A DNA stretch of 64,000 bases from Cronobacter universalis NCTC 9529 (GCF_001277175.1 NZ_CP012257.1:2790001-2854000), one strand, 5' to 3'; counted from the stretch's first letter, positions 37,901-48,008 are shown. Notes: generated by a model from the sequence alone, not told the origin. Made by a program: numbers and translations.

Positions 37901-39582
37901 GTCGTTCCCTCCAGCGGTAAACGTAAGGTAATCCGGGTAAAGCGGTCCTGCTCGCAGGCGACCGAAATGCCGCACTCGTCGCCGAAGCGCGCGCGCAGTC
38001 GTTTATCCACCAGGCTCATGCCAAGGCCGTTGCTTGCGGCGTTGGGCTGATAGAGCCCGGCGTTATCTTCAATTTCCAGCACCAGATGCTCGTCGTCGCG
38101 GCTGGCGCGCAGGGCGATTTCGCCGGGGCCTAAGAGCTGCGAGGTGCCGTGCTTGATAGCGTTCTCGACAATCGGCTGCAACGTAAACGCGGGCAGCCGG
38201 ATATGGCGCAGCTCATCGGGCAGGTTCATGCTCACCTGCAAATGGGACTGAAACCGCGCCTGTTCAATTTGCAGGTACGCGTTCACATGGTCGATTTCAT
38301 CGGCGAGCGACACCACATCTGTCGGACGCTTGAGATTTTTGCGAAAAAAAGTCGAGAGATACTGCACCAGCTGGCAGGCCTGATCGCTGTCGCGGCGGAT
38401 CACCGCCATCAGCGTGTTCAGCGCGTTAAACAGAAAATGCGGGTTCACCTGAGCGTGCAGCAGCTTGATCTCCGACTGCGTGAGCAACTGCTTCTGGCGC
38501 TCATACTGGCCCGCCAGGATCTGCGCGGAAAGCAGCTGCGCGATCCCTTCTCCCAGCGTGCGGTTAATCGAGCTGAACAGACGATGCTTCGGCTCATACA
38601 GCTTGATGGTGCCGACCACTTTGCGGTTCTCGCCGCGCAGCGGAATAACGAGCGTCGAGCCGAGCTTACAGTTCGGGTGCAGCGAACAGCGGTACGGCAC
38701 TTCGTTACCGTCGGCGTAGACCACTTCGCCGGACTCAATCGCCCGCAGCGTCCAGGGCGACGAAATGGGGCTGCCGGGCAGATGGTGATCCATACCGATG
38801 CCGGTAAACGCCAGCAGCTGTTCGCGATCGGTGATGGCGACCGCGCCTATCTCCAGCTCCTGGCGAATCACCTGCGCCACCTTCATGCTGTTTTCGACGT
38901 TAAACCCCTGGCGCAGAATGCCTTCTGTCGCGGAGGCGACCTTCAGCGCGGTGGCGGAAAACGCCGTGGTGTATTTCTCAAACATGGCGCGCTTGTCGAG
39001 CAGAATACGCATGAACATCGCGGCCCCGATGGTATTGGTAACGACCATGGGCGCGGCGATGTTTTGCACCAGATGCAGCGCGTCGTCAAACGGGCGGGCG
39101 ATCAGCAGAATAATGCCCATCTGGACCATCTCCGCCACCAGCGTAATCGCGCCCGCGGTAAAAGGGTTGAAGATTTTATCGGTGCGCCCGCGGCGAATCA
39201 GCCAGCTGTGGACAATCCCGCCGAGCAACCCTTCGACAATCGTTGACACCATGCAGCTTAGCGCGGTCATGCCGCCGAGCGAATAGCGATGCAGGCCTCC
39301 GGTAAGCCCCACCAGCCCGCCCACCAGCGGCCCGCCGAGCAGCCCGCCCATGACGGCGCCGATGGCGCGGGTATTGGCGATGGAATCCTGAATATGCAGC
39401 CCGAAATACGTGCCCATAATGCAAAAACAGGAGAACGTCAGGTAGCACAACAGCTTATGCGGCAGGCGAATCGACACCTGAATCAGCGGGATAAACAACC
39501 GCGTTTTGCTCATCAGCCAGGCGATCACCAGAAACACGCACATCTGCTGGAGCAGTAATAACACCAGATTGAACTCGTACAC
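37897..39582 (-). CDS. btsS: BtsS (YehU), LytS-type pyruvate-sensing histidine kinase
   Basis: BtsS is a high-affinity pyruvate receptor kinase in E. coli. The product has a membrane-spanning LytS/5TM domain to about residue 200, a GAF domain at about 220-345, and a His_kinase domain with [13 protein letters not shown] around residue 385. A C-terminal HATPase segment follows. I chose GTG 39582: it has GGAG seven bases upstream and gives 561 residues, the same as E. coli YehU. GTG 39588 would leave no proper ribosome binding site. It is the first gene of btsSR. Confidence 0.95.
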   Translation of the reverse strand: MYEFNLVLLLLQQMCVFLVIAWLMSKTRLFIPLIQVSIRLPHKLLCYLTFSCFCIMGTYFGLHIQDSIANTRAIGAVMGGLLGGPLVGGLVGLTGGLHRYSLGGMTALSCMVSTIVEGLLGGIVHSWLIRRGRTDKIFNPFTAGAITLVAEMVQMGIILLIARPFDDALHLVQNIAAPMVVTNTIGAAMFMRILLDKRAMFEKYTTAFSATALKVASATEGILRQGFNVENSMKVAQVIRQELEIGAVAITDREQLLAFTGIGMDHHLPGSPISSPWTLRAIESGEVVYADGNEVPYRCSLHPNCKLGSTLVIPLRGENRKVVGTIKLYEPKHRLFSSINRTLGEGIAQLLSAQILAGQYERQKQLLTQSEIKLLHAQVNPHFLFNALNTLMAVIRRDSDQACQLVQYLSTFFRKNLKRPTDVVSLADEIDHVNAYLQIEQARFQSHLQVSMNLPDELRHIRLPAFTLQPIVENAIKHGTSQLLGPGEIALRASRDDEHLVLEIEDNAGLYQPNAASNGLGMSLVDKRLRARFGDECGISVACEQDRFTRITLRLPLEGTT

Positions 39583-39681
39583 GCCCACGCTCCGCGCTGA
39601 TAATTAAGAGCGCGTAAAATACGCTGCTGTGCCATAACTTTCTATGAAGAAGACCAAAAAAACGGTGTGTAAGGATGGTTT

Positions 39682-40122
39682 ATGAAGAAGAACGCAGTGG
39701 AGATTAGACCCTGGGAAGAGAGCGATCGCCCGTTTTTACGCACGATCTACTTACATGCGCGGCGCGAAGGCTGGCCGTGGCTTGACGGCAGCGAATGGCG
39801 GCTGGAGGATTTCGACGCCGACACGCTTGGCGAAACGATTCTGGTGGCGCAGGCGGACGGCCACCGGCTGGGGTTCGCATCCATAGCGCAGAGCGATAAC
39901 TTTTTGCATCACCTTTTTGTGTCGCCCGACGCCCAGGGGCGCGGCGTCGGCGCGGCGCTGCTGGAGGCGGTACAGGCGAAGTTTACCAGCACCGGCGCGC
40001 TGAAATGCATGCAGAAAAACGAGCGCGCGCTGCGCTTTTACGCCCGTCACGGCTGGGTGCAGGAGGCGAGCGGCGAAGCGCCGGAAGGGCCTTATTATCT
40101 CCTGCATTTTCGCCAGGCCTGA
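39682..40122 (+). CDS. GNAT-family N-acetyltransferase
   Basis: The 146-residue protein has the acetyl-CoA-binding motif A of the GNAT fold, HLFVSPDAQGRGVGAALLEAV at about residues 92-112. The NERALRFYARHGW block typical of the family follows. Substrate is unknown. It stands alone on the plus strand, divergent from btsS and convergent with mrp. Confidence 0.9.
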   Translation: MKKNAVEIRPWEESDRPFLRTIYLHARREGWPWLDGSEWRLEDFDADTLGETILVAQADGHRLGFASIAQSDNFLHHLFVSPDAQGRGVGAALLEAVQAKFTSTGALKCMQKNERALRFYARHGWVQEASGEAPEGPYYLLHFRQA

Positions 40123-40125
40123 GCC

Positions 40126-40152
40126 ATAAAAAACGCCTCCCGAAGGAGGCGT
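40126..40152 (-). terminator. Terminator of mrp
   Basis: Stem ACGCCTCC/GGAGGCGT around a TTCG loop (minus strand) followed by six T. The T-run is only on the minus strand, so it serves mrp best, although it also lies three bases after the stop of the convergent GNAT gene. Confidence 0.8.
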
Positions 40153-40179
40153 CTGTCATGGCGCGAAACGCACCCGGCA

Positions 40180-41289
40180 TTATACCGCGCGAAACGCGAT
40201 ATCGCCCGGGATCACTTCGCCTTCCCAGTAGAGCTGCGCCGCCACACGGCCCGCCAGCTGGCGGTAAATGGTGGTGAACTCGCTCTCCGGGCGTGAGACC
40301 ACGGTCGGCTGGCCGCGGTCGAGATCTTCACGCAGCGTGATATGCAGCGGCATCTGGCCCAGCAACTGGGTGCGGTAGGTTTCCGCCAGCTTCTGCGCGC
40401 CGCCGGTGCCGAAAATCGGCTCGTGGTGACCGCAGTTGCTGCAAATGTGCATACTCATGTTCTCAACGATGCCGAGCACCGGCACTTCCACTTTCTCGAA
40501 CATCACGATGCCTTTTTTGGCGTCGATAAGCGCGATGTCCTGCGGCGTGGTGACCACCACCGCGCCGGTCACCGGGATGTTCTGGGCGAGCGTCAGCTGA
40601 ATGTCGCCGGTGCCCGGCGGCATATCCAGCACCAGATAGTCGAGATCCGGCCACATGGTCTCCTGCAGCAGTTGCAGCAGCGCTTTGCTCGCCATCGGGC
40701 CGCGCCACACCATGGCGTTATCGTCGGTCACCAGGTAACCGATGGAGTTGGTGGCAAGGCCGTGAGACATAATCGGCGCCATGTGCGTGCCGTCCGGCGA
40801 GGTCGGGCGTTCGCCTTCCGCGCCCAGCATCGTCGGCACCGACGGGCCGTAGATATCGGCGTCGAGAATGCCCACTTTCGCGCCTTCCGCCGCAAGCGCC
40901 AGCGCCAGGTTGACGGCGGTAGAGGATTTCCCTACCCCGCCTTTGCCGGAACTTATCGCGATGATGTTTTTCACACCGTTCACGCCCGGCTGGTTTTTCA
41001 CGCGTTTTAAGGTGGCGATGCTGTGCGACAGCTTCCAGTCGATCGCGCTGGCGCCGGTTAAACGCAGCAGCTCGGCGCTCACCTGCTCTTTGAGCTCCTC
41101 GAAACCGCTGCGCCAGGCGAACGGCATCAGCAGTTCGACATGGATGGTGTCATCAAGCCAGGCGACGTGATGCAGTGCTTTCAGCGCCGTGAGGTTGTGC
41201 TTCAGGGTGGGGTGCTGGAAATTGGCTAACGTCCCGGCGACCAGCGCACGCAGCGCCTCGGGGGATTTGGCCTGGGATTGCGAATTCAT
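40180..41289 (-). CDS. mrp: Mrp/ApbC, iron-sulfur cluster carrier ATPase
   Basis: ApbC binds and transfers 4Fe-4S clusters to apo-proteins. The 369-residue product equals E. coli Mrp. It has an N-terminal MIP18/DUF59 domain to about residue 95, a deviant Walker A SGKGGVGKSSTAVNLA at about 114-129, and the CSNCG metal-binding pair near residue 283. In E. coli it is divergent from metG; here a 3-kb c-di-GMP module has come between them. Confidence 0.96.
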   Translation of the reverse strand: MNSQSQAKSPEALRALVAGTLANFQHPTLKHNLTALKALHHVAWLDDTIHVELLMPFAWRSGFEELKEQVSAELLRLTGASAIDWKLSHSIATLKRVKNQPGVNGVKNIIAISSGKGGVGKSSTAVNLALALAAEGAKVGILDADIYGPSVPTMLGAEGERPTSPDGTHMAPIMSHGLATNSIGYLVTDDNAMVWRGPMASKALLQLLQETMWPDLDYLVLDMPPGTGDIQLTLAQNIPVTGAVVVTTPQDIALIDAKKGIVMFEKVEVPVLGIVENMSMHICSNCGHHEPIFGTGGAQKLAETYRTQLLGQMPLHITLREDLDRGQPTVVSRPESEFTTIYRQLAGRVAAQLYWEGEVIPGDIAFRAV

Positions 41290-41606
41290 CCCGACTCCTT
41301 TGTTGTTCTGATGTTAATAAATTGCAGTCATAGAATCATAACAGAGTCGCGGGGAGTAAGACGATATTAAACGCCCAGCGGGGTTAGCCTGATGTGCGCT
41401 AAAGCAGGCATACAGGCGTCTGGCTTCAGGGGGCGATAAATACTGACGCGAATTTTGCGTCTCACCGCAAGGCTGGAGCGGCATATCAGTGATATAAGCC
41501 CAACGCTGTCGCTTCAACCTGAAGCAGCGTGACGCCTGCGATAGTGGTCGAGGCGCGTATGTAACGAATACCCTTGAGCCAACCCTTACAGGGCCATTAC
41601 TGATAA
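41290..41606. other. Gap between mrp and the c-di-GMP module
   Basis: There is no convincing gene in this stretch. The only sizeable ORF (41314-41517, minus) has no ribosome binding site or protein features. A strong terminator on the plus strand closes the region (next entry), implying a rightward transcript whose promoter I could not place. Confidence 0.5.
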
Positions 41607-41639
41607 CAGGTGCCTTTTGCTAAAAGGCACCTGTTTTTT
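41607..41639 (+). terminator. Strong intrinsic terminator with no obvious upstream gene
   Basis: A perfect 12-bp stem (CAGGTGCCTTTT/AAAAGGCACCTG) with a three-base loop is followed by six T on the plus strand. On the minus strand only TTATC follows, so it works best rightwards, although the leftward GGDEF gene ends five bases away. No plus-strand protein gene precedes it, so it may end a small RNA, or be used in the weaker direction by the GGDEF gene. Confidence 0.75.
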
Positions 41640-41643
41640 CAGG

Positions 41644-43056
41644 TTAATTTGTCGCGTCAACCTTTTGCGAGCGACTCTTCAGTTTTTGCGCGTAAAGCGC
41701 CTTATCAGCTTTGTATAAAGCCGTGTGCAGATCGTCAGTAAATTCAGCCACGCCAAAAGAGATCGATAGCGGCAGAGTAAGATCGCCACAAACTAAAGGG
41801 TTAACTTTAAGTTTTGAACATATCCTTTCCGCCATTTTCCGCGCATGTATTTTCTCATTGGTGCACAGCACAATAAATTCATCGCCGCCGTAGCGAACGA
41901 CCACATCCTCATTTCTGACGTTATCTGAAATTATACTGGCGATATGGGTTAAAGCCGCATCGCCAACCAGATGTCCGTGAGTGTCATTGATCACCTTGAA
42001 TTCATCACAATCAAAAATAACGAGGCTATTATAATCCTTGCCAGACAGATGAGAGATAATCTGGCGGTTATAGACCTGCGTCAGTGAATCAATAACAGCA
42101 TGTTTCTGCGTCTTCAGGAAAAGATTGATTGCTTTTATAGCCGCGGTAACAATAACGATAAAAGCGATCAAAACCGCCAGAAAGATTTTTATATTTTCTT
42201 TAATAAAAGCGTAGAGGTCTACCTTTGCTTCCAGAATGAAAATTTCCGCCAGCGGCTGGCTAAGAATCTTGAAGGATAATGCATGCGTATCACAATGTTG
42301 TGTGGCGCACAGGCTGCCAGGCCTATCGTATGAGATATTATTAGCAGTAACGCTAACCCATTTCGGGGCTGGACTTCGGCTAAATACATGCTGCTGCAGT
42401 TCATCTTCACTAATATCCGTGTACATGACGCCAATGACTTCTCGGGTATAGGAGTTAGTGACCGGCGTTGCAATAGTCATCACCAGATTTTTACTGACCG
42501 AGTCACGATAAATCTCGTTAAATTCAAGGTGATTATCCCAAAAATCTAAAATGTCTCTTTTCCTTTTCTCATACGAAAGGAATCTTGCAAAATTACCAGT
42601 AAGACTGATAACCTGACTATACATTCCAGGTTGGAATTTTTTATATTTTTTACCATTGAAAAAATAAACAAAGCCATATTCCGGCGACGAATAATATCTG
42701 TTTTGCAGCGTTTTTTTAGACAGATAATTTTCAACGAAAATCACAGCGTTTATTTTACTACAAGATTGCGTATCAAAGTTACGGTTAGTATAAAGCGCAC
42801 CTAAAAGCTCTTTCGATTCACATTTCGTATTCATATGCGACATCGTTGATGTTGAAATCATCGACGCAATGCTGTCATTGACTGCCTGCTCACGTAATAA
42901 AATTTCCGTGACGGATTCAATGGCATTGTTACATACTTCGCGCATATGGTTGAACGTAAGCACCACAAGAATCATTAATGAAATACAGGCAAAAACGAGA
43001 GTGCCGATAATATATCGTCTATTTTTTCTTTTATTAACAAGCATTGAAATTTTCAT
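41644..43056 (-). CDS. Membrane-bound GGDEF diguanylate cyclase
   Basis: The 470-residue protein has a transmembrane helix at about residues 15-38, a periplasmic sensor of about 240 residues, and a second helix at about 285-310. A GGDEF domain with intact RYGGDEFIVLC follows. RNED lies five residues upstream of GGDEF and is a product-inhibition I-site, so an active, feedback-controlled cyclase is likely. Signal is unknown. It lies 11 bases downstream of the HD-GYP gene in the same orientation. GC is clearly lower than in mrp and metG on either side, which suggests the pair was acquired. Confidence 0.9.
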   Translation of the reverse strand: MKISMLVNKRKNRRYIIGTLVFACISLMILVVLTFNHMREVCNNAIESVTEILLREQAVNDSIASMISTSTMSHMNTKCESKELLGALYTNRNFDTQSCSKINAVIFVENYLSKKTLQNRYYSSPEYGFVYFFNGKKYKKFQPGMYSQVISLTGNFARFLSYEKRKRDILDFWDNHLEFNEIYRDSVSKNLVMTIATPVTNSYTREVIGVMYTDISEDELQQHVFSRSPAPKWVSVTANNISYDRPGSLCATQHCDTHALSFKILSQPLAEIFILEAKVDLYAFIKENIKIFLAVLIAFIVIVTAAIKAINLFLKTQKHAVIDSLTQVYNRQIISHLSGKDYNSLVIFDCDEFKVINDTHGHLVGDAALTHIASIISDNVRNEDVVVRYGGDEFIVLCTNEKIHARKMAERICSKLKVNPLVCGDLTLPLSISFGVAEFTDDLHTALYKADKALYAQKLKSRSQKVDATN

Positions 43057-43067
43057 ACAACCAATTT

Positions 43068-44288
43068 TTATTTAGCGATTTCGTAGCACTCTTGAGCATT
43101 TTCTTCGAAAACACTAAAGGTACGCGAGCATATTTTCCCATTTGCGCATTCTGTCCGTATAATTGATAAGACTTTATCAAGAGGAAGCGCTTCCCGATAA
43201 GTTCTTTTCTGGCATAGCGCCTGAAATATATCTGCTATCGCCATGATCCTGCTCGGCAATGAGAGTTGCTCCCCTGTCTTTTTCATGGGGTACCCTGAGC
43301 CGTCAATACGCTCATGATGTTCAGCCGCCCAGTCAACCACACTTTCATCAATGATGATACTGCGAAGGATGCCACGGGTGTCCGTAACGTGACGCTGAAT
43401 AGTTCGGTATTCGCCTGGCGTGAGTTTCCCTCGTTTATTCAATATGCCATCGGCAGTATTGATTTTACCGAGATCGTGCAGTAAGCCAGCAAGATATAGT
43501 CGATTGCAGGTTCTTTCATCAAGGTACATCTTCTTACCAATAAAACTTGCTAACTCGCCTACTTTGAGTGAGTGATGATAGGTAAGAGGATTTTTCATAT
43601 CCACAATGGTGGATAGCAGACGCGCTAAACTTAGCGTATGTTCATCATTCATTACCGGCAATGATTTATCAAAATTAATTGTTCTGTTCATGCCTTCGAT
43701 ATAATCAGCACGCAGATAAAACCAAAAATCATCCAGTTCAGTTAATTTCCTTAGTTCATCCATTAAGCCCGGATAGAATTTTTCTGAGCGCGTGGTTATT
43801 GCGAATTCATCAAATGATGAACTTGCCTGCAATGCAGAGCCTCGCTCGCTTTCTAATCTTTCATACAAGCGAGCTTTATGCAAAAACAGGTCAAAATCAT
43901 TACTTATCTTCAAAACAGAAGAAATTAAAACATCCTCCTGCGAAATATCTAACGCTGTCAAATTTTCATAATCATAAAACCGATAACGCGTCGGGGTCAA
44001 AAAACTCTCGAAAACCGAGCAATCGCTCAGCTCCACGCGTTGCGCAATATTGAGCGGCGTACTTTTCTCTTCGCCGTGAGCTTTTTCATTGTCCTTTGCA
44101 GGTGTGGTGTAACCTTGTAACAAACCACAGATTAGAGCCCGCAGACAGAAAGCATTGCTTTGCATCATCATTAGTGACAGACGATAAGCAATATATGACG
44201 CGTAGACTCCATTAAAAATTAAATTATTTCTAAACCTCTCCTTAGTTCTACATAGAAATATCAATGTATTACCAATGTTAAAAACCAT
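43068..44288 (-). CDS. HD-GYP c-di-GMP phosphodiesterase with degenerate first HD domain
   Basis: The 406-residue soluble protein ends in a complete HD-GYP domain at about residues 225-400: AGLLHDLGK, the HHERIDGSGYP signature, and IADIFQALCQKRTYREA. The first 65 residues resemble the start of another HD domain (YASYIAYRLSLMM...LRALICGLLQGY), but where HD proteins have LLHD this one has LLQG, and the upstream histidines are missing, so it is a dead copy. The middle 130 residues have no domain I know. HD-GYP enzymes hydrolyse c-di-GMP to GMP or pGpG. E. coli K-12 and Salmonella, as far as I know, have no HD-GYP protein. It is the first gene of an AT-rich two-gene operon with a GGDEF cyclase. 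Confidence 0.88.
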   Translation of the reverse strand: MVFNIGNTLIFLCRTKERFRNNLIFNGVYASYIAYRLSLMMMQSNAFCLRALICGLLQGYTTPAKDNEKAHGEEKSTPLNIAQRVELSDCSVFESFLTPTRYRFYDYENLTALDISQEDVLISSVLKISNDFDLFLHKARLYERLESERGSALQASSSFDEFAITTRSEKFYPGLMDELRKLTELDDFWFYLRADYIEGMNRTINFDKSLPVMNDEHTLSLARLLSTIVDMKNPLTYHHSLKVGELASFIGKKMYLDERTCNRLYLAGLLHDLGKINTADGILNKRGKLTPGEYRTIQRHVTDTRGILRSIIIDESVVDWAAEHHERIDGSGYPMKKTGEQLSLPSRIMAIADIFQALCQKRTYREALPLDKVLSIIRTECANGKICSRTFSVFEENAQECYEIAK

Positions 44289-44881
44289 TCTCTCTCCTCA
44301 ATATGGGCCAATCATAAATGATACCTCCTGTTCAAATTCCAAAAACCGAACCAAATCAAAGAAATTCCGAATGTATAAAAAGATAAACGTTATCAATGAT
44401 GCATAATTATTTAGATATATGAGTGACGTGTAATACAGCTGTGTAAAAATAAACTTGATATTAGTCTGGTGTTGACAGTTTTATAAATAAATGTGGCACA
44501 AGACCATCGTACTCTATTTAACATTATAAATAATTTCTGGTGCTTATTATTTCATTTTTTCTTCGTCGTGAAAATAGGCCAGCACGTTTTCTGTTCGGCC
44601 ATACGAATATTCGCACGGTAATAAACAGCGCCAGGCGGGGCAGCGCATTTTCCGCTCGCGCTGAGCGACGCCCATTCATTCAACGGCCTGAAGATCGTCT
44701 CCGGCGCGCTGAAGACGCCCATCGCCCGCTGCAAGCCCTGAATTCATAACCGTACCCGGCCTCGTCGTATGCCGCTATTTCGTCTGCTTTTTTGCGCGCT
44801 TTTACCGACGCGCGGTACTCAACGCGGGTGGATTCGGGTACTATGACTGCCCCATTTGCCACAGAAGACGTAATACTCACT
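44289..44881. other. Long intergenic region between the HD-GYP gene and metG
   Basis: The left 300 bases are very AT-rich and should hold the leftward HD-GYP promoter; the right 250 bases return to normal GC and hold the metG promoter and leader. GATAA-ACG-TTATC at 44382-44394 is a small inverted repeat of unknown meaning. I saw no RNA gene, integrase or attachment repeat. The switch in base composition near 44600 may mark the insertion edge. Confidence 0.5.
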
Positions 44882-46915
44882 ATGACTCAAGTCGCGAAGA
44901 AAATTCTGGTAACGTGCGCGCTGCCGTACGCCAACGGCTCCATCCACCTCGGCCATATGCTGGAGCACATCCAGGCTGATGTCTGGGTCCGTTACCAGCG
45001 AATGCGCGGCCACGAGGTTAATTTCATCTGCGCCGACGACGCCCACGGCACGCCCATCATGCTCAAGGCCCAGCAGCTTGGCATTACGCCGGAGCAGATG
45101 ATTGCCGAGATGAGCAAAGAGCATCAGACCGATTTTGCGGGCTTTAACATCAGCTATGACAACTATCACTCTACGCACAGCGACGAAAACCGCGTGCTGT
45201 CGGAGCTGATTTATACCCGCCTTAAAGAAAACGGCTTCATTAAAAACCGTACCATTTCGCAGCTCTACGACCCGGAAAAAGGCATGTTCCTGCCGGACCG
45301 TTTCGTGAAAGGCACCTGCCCGAAATGTAAATCTGCGGATCAGTACGGCGATAACTGCGAAGTCTGCGGCGCGACCTACAGCCCGACGGAGCTTATCGAG
45401 CCGAAATCGGTGGTCTCCGGCGCGACGCCGGTGATGCGTGATTCTGAACACTTCTTCTTCGATCTGCCGTCGTTCAGCGAAATGCTGCAGGCGTGGACCC
45501 GCTCCGGCGCGCTCCAGGAGCAGGTGGCGAACAAAATGCAGGAGTGGTTTGAATCCGGCCTGCAGCAGTGGGATATCTCCCGCGACGCGCCTTACTTCGG
45601 CTTTGAAATCCCGAACGCGCCGGGCAAATATTTTTACGTCTGGCTGGACGCGCCTATCGGCTACATGGGTTCGTTCAAAAACCTGTGCGACAAGCGCGGC
45701 GATACCGTGAGCTTTGACGAATACTGGAAAAAGGATTCTGACGCCGAGCTGTATCACTTCATCGGTAAAGATATCGTCTACTTCCACAGCCTGTTCTGGC
45801 CAGCGATGCTCGAAGGCAGCGGTTTCCGCAAACCGACCAACCTGTTTGTCCACGGCTATGTGACGGTCAACGGCGCGAAGATGTCCAAATCGCGCGGCAC
45901 GTTCATCAAGGCCAGCACCTGGCTGAACCATTTTGACGCCGACAGCCTGCGCTACTACTACGCGGCGAAGCTCTCCTCCCGCATCGACGATATCGACCTG
46001 AACCTGGAAGATTTCGTGCAGCGCGTGAACGCGGATATCGTCAACAAAGTGGTCAACCTGGCGTCGCGCAACGCGGGCTTTATCGCCAAACGTTTTGACG
46101 GCGAATTAGCCGCTGAACTGGCTGACCCGGCGCTCTACAAGACTTTCACCGACGCGGCTGCCGCGATCGGCGAGGCGTGGGAGAGCCGTGAATTCGGTAA
46201 AGCTATCCGCGAAATCATGGCGCTTTCCGATCTGGCGAACCGCTACGTTGACGAGCAGGCGCCGTGGGTGGTTGCCAAACAGGAAGGCCGCGACGCCGAT
46301 CTGCAGGCGATTTGCTCTATGGGCATCAACCTCTTCCGCGTGTTGATGACGTACCTGAAGCCGGTACTGCCGGAGCTGTGCGCTCGCGCCGAAGCGTTCC
46401 TGAATGTTGAGCTGACCTGGGATGGCGTTAACGCCCCGCTGCTCGGCCATAAAGTGAACAGCTTTAAAGCGCTCTATAACCGTATTGAGATGAAACAGGT
46501 GGAGGCGTTAGTGGAAGCGTCCAAAGAAGAAGTGAAAGCGGCGGCGGCGCCTGCGACCGGCGAACTGGCGGACAACCCGATTCAGGAAACCATTACGTTT
46601 GACGATTTCGCGAAAATCGACCTGCGCGTGGCGCTGATTGAAAACGCGGAATTCGTTGAGGGCTCCGACAAACTGCTGCGCCTGACGCTGGATCTGGACG
46701 GCGAAAAACGCAACGTCTTCTCCGGCATCCGCTCCGCTTATCCGGACCCGCAGGCGCTGATTGGCCGCCTGACCGTGATGGTGGCGAACCTCGCGCCGCG
46801 CAAAATGCGTTTCGGTATCTCAGAAGGCATGGTGATGGCCGCAGGCCCTGGCGGGAAAGATATCTTCCTGTTAAGCCCGGACAGCGGCGCGAAGCCGGGC
46901 CAGCAGGTGAAATAA
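44882..46915 (+). CDS. metG: Methionyl-tRNA synthetase
   Basis: MetG charges tRNA-Met for initiation and elongation. The 677-residue product is the same length as E. coli MetG. It has the class I HIGH-type motif SIHLGHML near residue 20, a zinc knuckle with CPKC and CEVC at about residues 145-162, and KMSKS at about residues 332-337. A C-terminal tRNA-binding EMAP-type domain spans about residues 575-677. I chose ATG 44882, which aligns with [19 protein letters not shown]; the longer frame from 44792 is not conserved. Confidence 0.98.
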   Translation: MTQVAKKILVTCALPYANGSIHLGHMLEHIQADVWVRYQRMRGHEVNFICADDAHGTPIMLKAQQLGITPEQMIAEMSKEHQTDFAGFNISYDNYHSTHSDENRVLSELIYTRLKENGFIKNRTISQLYDPEKGMFLPDRFVKGTCPKCKSADQYGDNCEVCGATYSPTELIEPKSVVSGATPVMRDSEHFFFDLPSFSEMLQAWTRSGALQEQVANKMQEWFESGLQQWDISRDAPYFGFEIPNAPGKYFYVWLDAPIGYMGSFKNLCDKRGDTVSFDEYWKKDSDAELYHFIGKDIVYFHSLFWPAMLEGSGFRKPTNLFVHGYVTVNGAKMSKSRGTFIKASTWLNHFDADSLRYYYAAKLSSRIDDIDLNLEDFVQRVNADIVNKVVNLASRNAGFIAKRFDGELAAELADPALYKTFTDAAAAIGEAWESREFGKAIREIMALSDLANRYVDEQAPWVVAKQEGRDADLQAICSMGINLFRVLMTYLKPVLPELCARAEAFLNVELTWDGVNAPLLGHKVNSFKALYNRIEMKQVEALVEASKEEVKAAAAPATGELADNPIQETITFDDFAKIDLRVALIENAEFVEGSDKLLRLTLDLDGEKRNVFSGIRSAYPDPQALIGRLTVMVANLAPRKMRFGISEGMVMAAGPGGKDIFLLSPDSGAKPGQQVK

Positions 46916-46950
46916 CCTGACGCCCAACGCGCCAGACGCGCCATAAACCG

Positions 46951-46978
46951 AAGGGGAGATGCTTATCTCCCCTTTTTT
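46951..46978 (+). terminator. Terminator of metG
   Basis: Perfect 10-bp stem AAGGGGAGAT/ATCTCCCCTT around GCTT, running into a T-run on the plus strand. It lies 35 bases after the metG stop. Confidence 0.9.
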
Positions 46979-47094
46979 CGTCCTGCGCCGTGGTTTTCGC
47001 CTTTTGCCGCCAGGATACAGGATACAAACTCTTTTTCCCGGTTCGTGCATCACCTACTACATTTAACGGGTACCATTCCCCGAAGAGAACCAGT

Positions 47095-47838
47095 ATGGCG
47101 TTATATACGATTGGCGAAGTGGCCGATCTCTGCGAAGTCAACCCCGTGACGCTGCGCGCCTGGCAGCGCCGTTACGGACTGCTTAAACCCGTGCGCACCG
47201 ACGGCGGCCACCGCCTGTTCAGCGAGGCGGATATCGACCGCATCCGCGAAATCAAACACTGGATTGAGCAAGGCGTTCAGGTCAGTAAAGTCAAAACGCT
47301 GCTAAGCCAGGACAGCGCCGATGAACCTGAAGGCTGGCGCGAGCGTCAGGAGACGCTGCTCGCCAAACTGCGCGGCGGCAATCCAGGCCAGGTGCGGCAC
47401 TGGGTGAGCGAGCTCGGTCGCGACTATCCGGCAGAGATGCTGGTGCGCCATCTCTACACCCCGCTGCGCCGCCGGATGCAGCTTCAGCACGCCACGCTGC
47501 ATGCGCTCTTAAGCCTGCTGGACGGGATTTTGATTAACTACATCGCGCTTTGTCTGCAATCCGCATGGAAAAAGCCGGGCAACGACGCGCTGGTGGTCGG
47601 CTGGAATCATCAGGATGCCACGCAGGTCTGGCTCGCGGCCTGGGTGGCGGTGCAAAAAGGCTGGCGGGTGGATGTGCTGGCGCAACCGCTGGCGCAGCTG
47701 CGCCCGGAGCTGTTTCCTGGCAAAACGCTGCTGGTGTGGTGCGGCGAACCGCCCGCCACGCGCCAGCTTGAGCAGATCGCCGCCTGGCACCAGCAGGGCC
47801 ACGCCATCTTTTCGCTCCATGAGCCTGAAACCATTTAA
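47095..47838 (+). CDS. mlrA: MlrA (YehV), MerR-like activator of curli and biofilm genes
   Basis: MlrA activates csgD transcription together with RpoS and is controlled by the c-di-GMP enzymes DgcM and PdeR, downstream of DgcE in E. coli. The 247-residue product (E. coli 243) has a MerR-type winged helix at residues 1-70 (MALYTIGEVADLCEVNPVTLRAWQ at its start is family-typical). A B12-binding-like C-terminal region without the cobalamin motif follows. I chose ATG 47095 over the upstream start at 46990, which overlaps the metG terminator region. It is likely monocistronic. Confidence 0.95.
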   Translation: MALYTIGEVADLCEVNPVTLRAWQRRYGLLKPVRTDGGHRLFSEADIDRIREIKHWIEQGVQVSKVKTLLSQDSADEPEGWRERQETLLAKLRGGNPGQVRHWVSELGRDYPAEMLVRHLYTPLRRRMQLQHATLHALLSLLDGILINYIALCLQSAWKKPGNDALVVGWNHQDATQVWLAAWVAVQKGWRVDVLAQPLAQLRPELFPGKTLLVWCGEPPATRQLEQIAAWHQQGHAIFSLHEPETI

Positions 47839-47897
47839 AGGTTCATTAACAGGCGCGTTTCACCGTATAATTACGCGGTTAATATAAGGAGTGACGC

Positions 47898-48008
47898 ATG
47901 AAATTAGTCAGAATCGGGCTTATTACCGGCATGGTCCTGATGGCCATCGGCGGTATCGGCGGCGTTATGCTGGCCGGCTACACCGTTATCCTGCATTCCG
48001 GTTCATAA
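47898..48008 (+). CDS. yohO: YohO, small membrane protein
   Basis: The 36-residue hydrophobic peptide [20 protein letters not shown] and so on ends [10 protein letters not shown] and matches E. coli YohO (35 residues) in size, position and the [12 protein letters not shown] block. One transmembrane helix is expected. An AAGGAGTG lies a few bases upstream of the ATG. Function is unknown. Its last 23 bases overlap the end of the convergent yehW. Confidence 0.92.
   Translation: MKLVRIGLITGMVLMAIGGIGGVMLAGYTVILHSGS

Noticed and set aside
41314..41517. 67-codon minus-strand ORF between mrp and the GGDEF gene
   Set aside because: No ribosome binding site and no conserved features; composition looks non-coding.
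44382..44410. Fur box upstream of the HD-GYP gene
   Set aside because: GATAAACGTTATCAATGAT only partly resembles the 19-bp Fur consensus; in such AT-rich sequence the match is not convincing.
44792..44881. 30-residue N-terminal extension of MetG
   Set aside because: The E. coli protein starts at the position equivalent to 44882 and the extension is not similar to anything I know.
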